5,064 bases of DNA from Ilumatobacter sp. (GTDB lineage: Bacteria; Actinomycetota; Acidimicrobiia; Acidimicrobiales; Ilumatobacteraceae), in the NCBI GenBank assembly GCA_029263275.1, contig JAJCXU010000128.1:1-5064 (forward strand), written 5' to 3'. Both the position numbers and the translations under genes were made by a program. Of this stretch, positions 1 through 5,064 are shown piece by piece (the first letter of the stretch is position 1; the number at the start of each line of letters is the position of its first letter). The notes beneath the pieces were generated by a model that did not search any database, was not told the DNA's origin, and worked only from the letters and a program-made list of their open reading frames with translations.

Positions 1-1
1 C

Positions 2-1195
2 CCCGACTTCGATGGGCTCGACGACTTCCGCGGCATCTCGACGCACACCGCCCGCTGGCCACAGGAAGGCCTCGACATGACCGGCCTTCGCGTCGGAATC
101 ATCGGCACCGGAGCCAGCGGCGTTCAGGTCACCCAGGAAGCCGCGAAGGTCGCCGCGAGCGTCACCGTGTTCCAGCGGACCCCAATCATGGCGCTCGCCA
201 TGCAACAGCGCGCCCTCACCCGCGACGAGCAAGACCACGCCAAGGCCGGCTATCCCGCCATCTTCCAGACACGAACCGAAACGTTCGCCGGATTCGACAT
301 CATCAGAAGCGACCACGGCGCATTCGACGTCGATGACGACGAACGGCGCGCCGGCTTCGAACGGATGTGGCAAGCCGGGGGCTTCACGTTCTGGGCCGGG
401 AACTATGGCGACGTCATGATCGACGAGGCAGCCAATCGAACCGCCTACGACTTCTGGCGCGGCAAAGTCCACGAACGGGTGAACGATCCCTCGGTCGCCG
501 AAATTCTCGCCCCCACGGAACCGCCCCACCCGTTCGGCGTGAAACGGCCATCGCTCGAGCAGACCTACTACGACCTGTTCAACCAGGCCAATGTCACACT
601 GGTTGATCTACAGGCGAACCCGATCAAACGGATCACGGCCGCCGGTGTACGGACCGCTGCCACCGAGCACGAGTTCGATCTCATCGTGCTCGCGACCGGA
701 TTCGACGCGGTGACGGGCGGTCTCACCAGCATCGACTTCGAAGGGACCAACGGACGCCGATTGAAAGCCTCGTGGGCCGAAGGCGTCCACACCCACCTCG
801 GACTCGCGAGCGTCGGTTTCCCGAACCTCGTCTACCTGTACGGCCCACAAAGCCCGTCAGGCTTCTGCAACGGACCGACATGTGCCGAGGTCCAGGGCGG
901 TTGGGTCATCGACTTACTCACCCATCTCCGCGACCGCGGCGTCACCCGCATCGAGGCCACCCAGGAGGCCGAGCAGGCATGGAGTGAGCAGGTCGCGATG
1001 ATCAGTGAGATGAGTCTGTTCACCAAAGCCGACTCCTGGTACATGGGCGCCAACATTCCCGGCAAGAAACGTGAGCTTCTCAACTATCCCGGTGGGATTC
1101 CGCTCTACGCCGAACAGTGCCGAACCAGTGCCACGAACGGCTACAGCGGATTCGAACTCGCCAAGGGACCCATCCGTTCCACCGAAGCAGGATGA
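2..1195 (+). CDS. Class I Baeyer-Villiger monooxygenase, 5'-partial
   Basis: This is the C-terminal 397 residues of an FAD- and NADPH-dependent flavoprotein that inserts oxygen next to a ketone to give an ester or lactone. The open frame runs in from the left edge; the ATG at 77 is internal. The in-frame codons before it (26-61) encode FRGISTHTARWP, matching the Baeyer-Villiger fingerprint FxGxxxHxxxWP. The NADPH Rossmann motif GTGASG follows at 104-121. A conserved KRP lies around 542-550; its Arg aligns, as I recall, with the catalytic Arg of cyclohexanone monooxygenase. ATGFD is at 692-706, then GPQSPSGFCNGPTC and, near the C-terminus, ANIPGKKRELLNYPGG. The missing N-terminus, about 150 residues by comparison with cyclohexanone monooxygenase, would carry the FAD-binding GxGxxG. 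The GPQSPSGFCNGPT segment resembles large-ring and steroid ketone monooxygenases more than cyclohexanone monooxygenase, but the substrate is unknown. Family assignment is secure. Confidence 0.95.
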   Translation, partial: PDFDGLDDFRGISTHTARWPQEGLDMTGLRVGIIGTGASGVQVTQEAAKVAASVTVFQRTPIMALAMQQRALTRDEQDHAKAGYPAIFQTRTETFAGFDIIRSDHGAFDVDDDERRAGFERMWQAGGFTFWAGNYGDVMIDEAANRTAYDFWRGKVHERVNDPSVAEILAPTEPPHPFGVKRPSLEQTYYDLFNQANVTLVDLQANPIKRITAAGVRTAATEHEFDLIVLATGFDAVTGGLTSIDFEGTNGRRLKASWAEGVHTHLGLASVGFPNLVYLYGPQSPSGFCNGPTCAEVQGGWVIDLLTHLRDRGVTRIEATQEAEQAWSEQVAMISEMSLFTKADSWYMGANIPGKKRELLNYPGGIPLYAEQCRTSATNGYSGFELAKGPIRSTEAG

Positions 1196-1282
1196 CGCGA
1201 TGACGCTGCGATGTCGAGCCGGCGGGTTACGAGGCGGCAAGGCGTCGGTGAGATCCACAGCAACGAGCACCCGATCAACGAC

Positions 1283-1288
1283 GAGAGG
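1283..1288 (+). promoter_or_regulatory. Ribosome binding site deciding the SDR start
   Basis: GAGAGG ends six bases before the ATG at 1295. The upstream in-frame ATG at 1211 would add 28 residues that look nothing like an SDR N-terminus, so this site supports the shorter protein. Confidence 0.7.
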
Positions 1289-1294
1289 CTCAAC

Positions 1295-2173
1295 ATGAAG
1301 AGTATTGCAGGCAAGGTCGCCGTGGTGACTGGCGGCGCAAGCGGAATCGGACGCGCTGTCGCGGCTCGCTTCGCCGCGGCTGGTGCCAACGTGGTGATTG
1401 CCGACATCGAACAGGGCGCCCTCGACCAAACCGTTGACGACTTCGGCCGAGCCGGCCATGCAGTACTCGGCGTTCGCTGCGATGTATCCGACGGCGACTC
1501 AGTCCAGGCACTCGCCGATCTGACCATCGCCAAGTTTGGGGCTGTACACATTCTGCACAACAACGCCGGCGTGGGAATCGGCGGTCCGATCTGGACCCAC
1601 TCGACCGCCGACTGGGTATGGGTGCTCGGAGTCAACCTGTGGGGTGTGATTCACGGGATCCGGGTATTCGTGCCACTGATGATCGAGCAAGGTCTACCGG
1701 CGCACGTCGTGAACACGGCTTCGATGGCAGGTCTCATCTCGGTACCGAACCTGGCCGCGTACAACGTCTCCAAGCACAGCGTGGTGACGATGAGTGAGAC
1801 GCTCGCACGCGACCTGGCGATCGCCGGGCACGACATCGGAGTGTCCGTACTGTGTCCCGGGTTGGTGTCGACCAACATCTTCGAGTCACAGCGCAACCGT
1901 CCGCCCGACCTGACCGCCACAGCCGACGATCAAGTATCGGCGAGCCTCGAGGGGATGATGAGCCGGGTTGACAAGCAAGCCCGCCGCGACGCGAGCTCAT
2001 CGTTCAACGGGATGATTACGCCCGACGCCGTCGCGAACGATGTCTTCGATGCCATCATCGACGAGCGCTTCTACATCCTCACCCACCCCGAGTCCACGCA
2101 TGAGCGTGTGCGAACCCGGATGAACGACATCGTCGAAGATCGTCAACCCTCGCCACTCGGCGGTCCCCAGTGA
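1295..2173 (+). CDS. Classical short-chain dehydrogenase/reductase
   Basis: A 292-residue cytosolic NAD(P)-dependent oxidoreductase that interconverts an alcohol and a ketone. The start at 1295 is chosen because MKSIAGKVAVVTGG is a typical SDR opening and GAGAGG precedes it. The cofactor motif TGGASGIG is at residues 12-19. An Asp at residue 37, ending the second strand (VVIADIE), suggests NAD(H) rather than NADP(H). CDVSD is at 62-66 and NNAG at 89-92. The catalytic set is complete: Asn114, Ser143, Tyr156 and Lys160, with YxxxK as YNVSK. The CPG motif after strand six is present, and the C-terminal FYILTHPE stretch is common in one SDR subgroup. Length is slightly above the usual 250 because of an insert after residue 200 and a C-terminal tail. 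In this cluster it most likely produces the ketone for the monooxygenase or oxidises a later alcohol; that role is inferred. Confidence 0.93.
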   Translation: MKSIAGKVAVVTGGASGIGRAVAARFAAAGANVVIADIEQGALDQTVDDFGRAGHAVLGVRCDVSDGDSVQALADLTIAKFGAVHILHNNAGVGIGGPIWTHSTADWVWVLGVNLWGVIHGIRVFVPLMIEQGLPAHVVNTASMAGLISVPNLAAYNVSKHSVVTMSETLARDLAIAGHDIGVSVLCPGLVSTNIFESQRNRPPDLTATADDQVSASLEGMMSRVDKQARRDASSSFNGMITPDAVANDVFDAIIDERFYILTHPESTHERVRTRMNDIVEDRQPSPLGGPQ

Positions 2174-2195
2174 GACCGACACTCCAAGCACCGCA

Positions 2196-2200
2196 GGGAG
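2196..2200 (+). promoter_or_regulatory. Ribosome binding site of the hydratase-family gene
   Basis: GGGAG sits seven bases before the ATG at 2208, within the 34-nt gap after the SDR stop. No promoter or terminator is visible in that gap, which fits cotranscription. Confidence 0.65.
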
Positions 2201-2207
2201 CGGCCTG

Positions 2208-3005
2208 ATGTCGGTCGTGCGAAGTGAAACCCGCGGAGGGGTCTGCACCGTCACGCTGTGCGACGACGAGCACCGCAACGCCCTCGGCCGCCAACTCGTC
2301 GCGGAGATGGTGGCGGCTTTCGACGCCGCTGAAGCCGACGACGACGTCCGCGTCATCATCCTCACCAACGAAGGGCGAGCGTTCTGCGCGGGAGCCAACC
2401 TGTCCGAGCGATCAAGTAGCACAGACGTTCCCGGGGCCCTCATCGACCCGATGCAACTCTTCGGGCGATTCGCCAACTCCCCCAAGCCATATGTGGGCCG
2501 GATCGCCGGCCATTGCGTCGCAGGAGGAATGGGCCTCGCCGCTGCGATGGACATCTCGGTCACAATCGACGACGTCAAATTCGGCTTCACCGAAGTCCGT
2601 ATCGGCGTGGCGCCAGCCATGATCTCCGTCGTCTGTCTCCCCAAGCTCCGCACCGCCGACGCCCGGTCCACGTTCCTGCGTGGCAATCGCTTTGATGGCA
2701 CCGAGGCCGCCCGGATTGGGCTTGTCAATGCCGCAGTCCCGCGCGATCAACTCGACGCCGAGATCGACGCGATCATTGCCGACCTGCTCGCCGCCAGTCC
2801 GGACGCGTTGGCGACGGCCAAGCAGGTATTGAACGATGTGCCGACGATGTCGACCGCCGACGCCTTCGCGTGGACATCACAACTGTCCGCACAACTCTTC
2901 GAAACCAGCGAGGCCAGGGAGGGAATGACGGCATTCCTTGAACGACGACCCGCCTCGTGGGTGCTCCCACGCCCCGACCGCGCCAACTCCAAAACCTCTA
3001 CCTGA
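2208..3005 (+). CDS. Enoyl-CoA hydratase/isomerase-family protein (crotonase fold)
   Basis: A 265-residue crotonase-fold enzyme acting on acyl-CoA thioesters; length is normal for the family. The two oxyanion-hole segments are AFCAGANL (58-65) and AGHCVAGGMGLA (100-111). Aligning to rat mitochondrial enoyl-CoA hydratase, the first catalytic Glu (Glu144, in GGGCEL) is replaced by Gly109, while the second (Glu164) is kept as Glu129 in FTEVRIGVAPAMIS. The pattern GGxGLA followed by TEVRxGxxPAxIS recalls the methylglutaconyl-CoA and isohexenylglutaconyl-CoA hydratase branch (LiuC/AtuE-like) rather than standard fatty-acid enoyl-CoA hydratases. A hydratase of a branched or unsaturated acyl-CoA, or another crotonase reaction, is therefore possible. 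The C-terminal helical region, from about residue 165, is complete. It lies 34 nt after the SDR and 8 nt before the hydrolase start, in the same apparent operon. The exact substrate is not readable from sequence. Confidence 0.9.
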   Translation: MSVVRSETRGGVCTVTLCDDEHRNALGRQLVAEMVAAFDAAEADDDVRVIILTNEGRAFCAGANLSERSSSTDVPGALIDPMQLFGRFANSPKPYVGRIAGHCVAGGMGLAAAMDISVTIDDVKFGFTEVRIGVAPAMISVVCLPKLRTADARSTFLRGNRFDGTEAARIGLVNAAVPRDQLDAEIDAIIADLLAASPDALATAKQVLNDVPTMSTADAFAWTSQLSAQLFETSEAREGMTAFLERRPASWVLPRPDRANSKTST

Positions 3006-3008
3006 GAG
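3004..3008 (+). promoter_or_regulatory. Ribosome binding site overlapping the preceding stop
   Basis: GAGAG overlaps the hydratase stop codon (TGA at 3003-3005) and ends five bases before the ATG at 3014. It favours this start over the in-frame ATG at 2957, which lies inside the preceding gene, and suggests that the two genes are translated together. Confidence 0.5.
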
Positions 3009-3013
3009 ACCCG

Positions 3014-3901
3014 ATGCACACAACACCCATTCAATTCCGTTCACACGACGACCTGTCTCTCGTCGCCGACCGCTGGGGACCCGACGACGGCCCCGACGTG
3101 TTGTTGCTACACGGCGGCGGGCAGAGCCGTCACGCCTGGAAGAACACTGGTGAAGTGCTCGCAGCCAAGGGGTTCCGCGTCACAGCCGTCGACTCACGCG
3201 GGCATGGCGACAGCGACTGGTCGCCAACCGGCCGATACGACATGCAGGACTTCGGTCGTGACATCGCCGAAATCGTGGCCACCATGCCCGAACCCCCAGC
3301 CGTCGTCGGCGCCTCCATGGGCGGCATGAGTTCACTCCTCGCACAACGGTTCGCGAACCGCCAACTGTTCGCAAGCGTCGTACTCGTCGACGTCACACCG
3401 CGCATGAATCTCGACGGCGTTGCGCGCATCATGAAGTTCATGTCGGCCCATCCCGACGGATTTGCTGATCTCGACGAAGCAGCCACCGCAATCGCTGGTT
3501 ACAACCCTCGCCGCGACAAGCCACGCTCGTCAGCCGGACTTGAGCGCGTGCTCCGACAGAACGACAACGGCCGATGGGCCTGGCGTTGGGATCCCAAGTT
3601 CGTCACGTGGCGACAGGAACAGAACAGCGCGTCACCAACAGGGTTTCAAGACCGCATGGACCGCATGGCACTTGAAATGTACGAAGGGGCTGACGCGGTC
3701 GAGGGCCCGATCCTGCTCGTGCGCGGCCAGCAGTCAGACCTGGTCTCCGAAGAGGTCGCCGAAGAGTTCCGCACCCGTCTCCCCAACGCCGCATACGTCG
3801 ACATTCGCGGTGCTGGCCACATGGTTGCCGGCGACGACAACGACGCGTTCACCAACGCAGTCGCCGACTTCCTCAATGCAGCTCGGACCACGAACGCCTG
3901 A
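3014..3901 (+). CDS. Alpha/beta-hydrolase-fold serine hydrolase
   Basis: A 295-residue soluble hydrolase without a visible signal peptide. The oxyanion-hole motif HGGGQ is at residues 33-37, after strand three (DVLLL). The nucleophile elbow is GASMGG with Ser101, so this is a serine hydrolase and not an Asp-type dehalogenase or epoxide hydrolase. SRGHGDS (61-67) is the usual loop after strand four. The likely acid is Asp242 in RGQQSD and the catalytic base His269 in GAGHMV, each in the expected place. A Trp-rich cap region (GRWAWRWDP, 186-194) lies between them. The start at 3014 is preferred because homology begins there and a ribosome binding site precedes it. It is the last gene of the catabolic run, next to a Baeyer-Villiger enzyme, so hydrolysis of the resulting ester or lactone is a natural proposal. 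C-C bond hydrolysis or thioester hydrolysis cannot be excluded. Confidence 0.9.
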   Translation: MHTTPIQFRSHDDLSLVADRWGPDDGPDVLLLHGGGQSRHAWKNTGEVLAAKGFRVTAVDSRGHGDSDWSPTGRYDMQDFGRDIAEIVATMPEPPAVVGASMGGMSSLLAQRFANRQLFASVVLVDVTPRMNLDGVARIMKFMSAHPDGFADLDEAATAIAGYNPRRDKPRSSAGLERVLRQNDNGRWAWRWDPKFVTWRQEQNSASPTGFQDRMDRMALEMYEGADAVEGPILLVRGQQSDLVSEEVAEEFRTRLPNAAYVDIRGAGHMVAGDDNDAFTNAVADFLNAARTTNA

Positions 3902-3972
3902 ACCTAGGTCTGCGATCCTCGATCCCCCAGCCTGATCGCTCACAGAGGCAAGGCGACCATCACCTCGTCGGG

Positions 3973-4153
3973 GCCGGGTGGCGTGAGGACAATGGAACGA
4001 CTCGAGCACTCCATCGGCCTCGACCTGGGTCCACAACTCCTGGAGCCGATCGTGAAGCTCGGGGTTGAGGACGTTCTTGGCTTCAGGCCGATTGAAAGTG
4101 ATGACGGCGATGCCATCTGAACCTCGATCCACCGACTCGGCTTCGGTGAGCAG
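3973..4153 (-). pseudogene. Remnant of an enoyl-CoA hydratase N-terminus, frameshifted
   Basis: Reading down the minus strand from about 4153, the frame gives LLTEAESVDRGSDGIAV and then ITFNRPEAKNVLNPELHDRL, a clear crotonase-family N-terminus (first strand, NRPEAKN motif and first helix). At about 4000 the homology leaves this frame: one base further on, another frame gives RSIVLTPPG, resembling the next crotonase strand (RxIVLTGxG). After about 3975 nothing of the family remains, and that frame stops at 3940-3942. The oxyanion holes, catalytic residues and C-terminal two thirds or more are therefore missing. The start is unclear: CTG at 4153 stands where a Met would be expected, and GTG at 4132 is the alternative. 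No good ribosome binding site is visible. It is not a copy of the intact hydratase at 2208-3005, whose equivalent region reads VCTVTLCDDEHRNALGRQL. It points toward the hydrolase gene. Confidence 0.7.
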
Positions 4154-4322
4154 TCGTTGACGGGCGGTGGTCTGGTGGTCGTTGCGTGGGGGTCAATCCG
4201 GCTGTCGACGGGGCATGGCGAAGCCGGTGTCGGCGGGGTGGTTGTGGCGCTTGGTCGGTTCTGCGGCGCGGTCGACGAGCCGGCCCGGAAGTTCGTGGGC
4301 CCAAGCGCTGATTCTGCCGCTC
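4154..4322. other. Unassigned stretch between gene remnant and small-gene pair
   Basis: No convincing gene is visible here. On the minus strand a G/C-ending frame (4193-4381) is open for 62 codons and contains AWAHELPGRLVDRAAEP. It shares the reading frame of the hydratase remnant, separated from it by a TGA at 4193-4195. It could be the tail of a gene that once preceded the remnant, but I recognise no family and its start has no ribosome binding site. A plus-strand frame from 4157 is equally open and looks like a complementary shadow. No repeat or tRNA was recognised. Confidence 0.3.
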
Positions 4323-4523
4323 TCAAACAGCGTCTCGTCCGCGCTCAGCGGTCCGGATCCCAATCGCCTGTGCGGCATCAATATATGGAATCAGTTCGAC
4401 TGCGTCGGTAGATCCACTGCAGCAGTGTCGGGCAGAGCTTGCCCCTTCCCGCCGGACGATGAAGTGTCCACAACATGGACAGATCCACGGCGCGGACTTT
4501 TGCGCGCTCGGCTCGGGCGTCAC
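4323..4523 (-). CDS. Small cysteine-containing protein, translationally coupled
   Basis: A predicted 66-residue protein starting with GTG at 4523. The start overlaps the stop of the upstream 105-residue gene as GTGA, and GGAGGAG (4526-4532) lies just upstream, a classic coupling arrangement. Near the N-terminus, WICPCCGHFIVRR (residues 13-25) carries a CxxC-type pair (Cys15, Cys18, plus Cys17), followed by RHCC with His33, Cys34 and Cys35. This resembles a degenerate zinc ribbon, but the second half is not a clean CxxC, so metal binding is only a possibility. The tail (residues 39-66) has no recognisable domain. I do not recognise the family. The overlap, ribosome binding site and clustered cysteines support reality; the short length and lack of a known homologue keep confidence moderate. 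It might be truncated at its 3' end, since what follows looks decayed. Confidence 0.55.
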   Translation of the reverse strand: MTPEPSAQKSAPWICPCCGHFIVRREGASSARHCCSGSTDAVELIPYIDAAQAIGIRTAERGRDAV

Positions 4524-4837
4524 AACTCCTCCGATCCGGATACTTGGTCAACTTGGGCTGGTGAGTCTCCGGTCGAGCGACGTGGACCGATCGCTTCTCT
4601 GACGCGCGATTGCGACCATCCGATGATCTCCGCCGCCAGTGCGACGCTCGTTGCGTCCACCAGGTTCGACGCTGCTTCCCCTTGCTCGGCTTCAAGCGTT
4701 GCGACGTCAGCTCGCAGCGTGTCGATACGCCGTTCTCGAGTGAAGAACTCGTTGATCGCTGCGAGCTGAACTTCGTAGCGCTGCTTCACACGCTCTCGCG
4801 CTTCTCGTTCTGCCTGCGTCTCATTCCGTCTCGGCAT
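4520..4837 (-). CDS. Small charged coiled-coil-like protein with possible helix-turn-helix
   Basis: A predicted 105-residue soluble protein, family not recognised. Residues 1-57 are very rich in Glu, Arg, Ala and Gln (MPRRNETQAEREARERVKQR, then RRIDTLRADVATLEAEQ) and look helical with coiled-coil character. Residues 63-83 (TSVALAAEIIGWSQSRVREAI) have the spacing of a helix-turn-helix: Ala/Glu in the first helix, Gly before the turn, then SxSRVREAI as a recognition-like helix. The last 20 residues look disordered. The ATG at 4837 has AGGAG seven bases upstream. By hand count 40 of 105 codons end in A or T, more than in the catabolic genes. It lies upstream of, and overlaps, the cysteine-containing gene, so the two probably form one operon. 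A small DNA-binding or accessory protein of a mobile or phage-like element is a guess from composition and context; no transposase or integrase is visible in the window. Confidence 0.65.
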   Translation of the reverse strand: MPRRNETQAEREARERVKQRYEVQLAAINEFFTRERRIDTLRADVATLEAEQGEAASNLVDATSVALAAEIIGWSQSRVREAIGPRRSTGDSPAQVDQVSGSEEL

Positions 4838-4844
4838 TCTCGTT

Positions 4845-4849
4845 CTCCT
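4845..4849 (-). promoter_or_regulatory. Ribosome binding site of the 105-residue protein
   Basis: On the minus strand AGGAG is followed by seven bases and then the ATG ending at 4837, an optimal spacing that supports this start. Confidence 0.7.
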
Positions 4850-4905
4850 GTCGTCGAGCCAGCCGACTCCGAACGCCGACGGTCACTCAACACCCAACAG
4901 GCCCA

Positions 4906-4977
4906 CGAACCGGCCGATCGTTACAACGAATCTTGCGACCGCCTTCAATACGCACGACCTGCCGAACGGCCGAATCG
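4906..4977. repeat. Pair of imperfect 15-bp repeats around the candidate promoter
   Basis: CGAACCGGCCGATCG at 4906-4920 and CGAACGGCCGAATCG at 4963-4977 are direct copies apart from one extra C and one extra A at different places. They sit on either side of the candidate promoter, the first touching its -10 box. A shorter relative, CGAACGCCGA, occurs at 4870-4879. They could be operator sites or simple GC-rich coincidence. Confidence 0.3.
4920..4948 (-). promoter_or_regulatory. Candidate sigma-70-like promoter for the small-gene pair
   Basis: On the minus strand TTGAAG (4943-4948) and TGTAAC (4920-4925) are separated by exactly 17 bases. Each box matches four of six positions of the TTGACA and TATAAT consensus. 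Transcription would start near 4913, giving a leader of about 75 nt before the ATG at 4837. In GC-rich DNA such a pair stands out somewhat, but boxes of this quality also occur by chance. Confidence 0.3.
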
Positions 4978-4997
4978 ACCACCAACCCCTTCTGCGC

Positions 4998-5063
4998 TCA
5001 CAATTTGGAGTCGCACAGGTGCACCAGGGGATGCCCGCACCGGCGGCGGCGCCGAACTTTCGT
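4998..5063 (-). other. Possible 3' end of a gene entering from the right edge
   Basis: On the minus strand one frame is open from the window edge to a TGA at 4998-5000 and reads TKVRRRRRCGHPLVHLCDSKL with mostly G/C-ending codons. It could be the basic, Cys/His-containing tail of a neighbouring gene, but 21 codons are too few to judge, and the other two minus-strand frames are open even further in. Confidence 0.15.
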
Positions 5064-5064
5064 G

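Noticed and set aside
1211..1294. Longer SDR beginning at the ATG at 1211
   Set aside because: The extra 28 residues have no SDR character and a ribosome binding site sits directly before the ATG at 1295.
1200..1298. A 32-codon open frame starting ATGACG in the monooxygenase-SDR gap and ending in a TGA that overlaps the SDR start as ATGA
   Set aside because: Its product is a Ser/Thr/Arg/Gly string with no protein-like features and no clear ribosome binding site. In GC-rich DNA such frames are common; a leader peptide cannot be supported.
1997..2728. Long minus-strand open frame opposite the SDR-hydratase junction
   Set aside because: It is antisense to two genes with complete catalytic motifs, and its residues are low-complexity Arg/Ser/Pro typical of shadow frames in GC-rich DNA.
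2957..3013. Longer hydrolase beginning at the ATG at 2957 inside the hydratase gene
   Set aside because: The extra residues are the out-of-frame reading of the hydratase C-terminus, and hydrolase homology begins at the ATG at 3014.
3912..3939. GCGATC...GATCGC inverted repeat after the hydrolase as a terminator
   Set aside because: The stem is only six base pairs with a 16-base loop and there is no T tract; GATC-type palindromes recur by chance here.
3734..3972. Continuation of the minus-strand hydratase-remnant frame antisense across the hydrolase 3' end
   Set aside because: The residues lose all crotonase similarity after about 4000 and the frame then runs opposite a well-supported gene, so it is an open shadow.
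4167..4769. 200-codon plus-strand frame opposite the small-gene pair
   Set aside because: Its product is Ser/Arg-rich with no recognisable domain and no ribosome binding site, whereas the minus strand has two ribosome binding sites and a GTGA overlap.
4838..5064. tRNA, CRISPR repeat or attachment site at the right edge
   Set aside because: I looked for cloverleaf-like arms, regularly spaced repeats and integrase-type direct repeats and found none beyond the two imperfect 15-mers.

Overview
The window is high-GC DNA with strongly G/C-biased third codon positions and Shine-Dalgarno-led genes packed close together. The protein repertoire points to an actinobacterium, possibly of the Acidimicrobiia or Mycobacteriales type, but the sequence alone does not fix the taxon.

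Positions 1 to 3901 hold four plus-strand genes that read as one catabolic cluster. They are the C-terminal two thirds or more of a class I Baeyer-Villiger monooxygenase (the gene runs off the left edge), a classical short-chain dehydrogenase/reductase, an enoyl-CoA hydratase/isomerase-family protein, and a serine alpha/beta hydrolase. Gaps are 99, 34 and 8 nt, and the last three genes each have a purine-rich ribosome binding site. A coherent reading, by inference only, is: the SDR oxidises an alcohol to a ketone, the monooxygenase inserts oxygen to give an ester or lactone, the hydrolase opens it, and the hydratase-family enzyme works on the CoA-activated product. A cyclic ketone, terpenoid or steroid-like substrate would fit; the sequence does not name it.

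About 75 bp past the hydrolase stop the character changes. On the minus strand at roughly 3973 to 4153 lies a decayed N-terminal fragment of a second, different enoyl-CoA hydratase, with an apparent frameshift and no remaining body. The stretch 4154 to 4322 has no gene I can defend. From 4323 to 4837 two small minus-strand genes overlap by four bases (GTGA). They encode a 105-residue charged, coiled-coil-like protein with a possible C-terminal helix-turn-helix, followed by a 66-residue cysteine-containing protein. Their A/T-ending codon share is visibly higher than in the catabolic genes. A plausible promoter, bracketed by imperfect repeats, lies upstream at 4906 to 4977.

The right side therefore looks like an accessory or rearranged junction abutting an otherwise orderly catabolic operon. 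The most unusual part is the unassigned overlapping small-gene pair; I cannot assign it a function and do not claim it is a new system.
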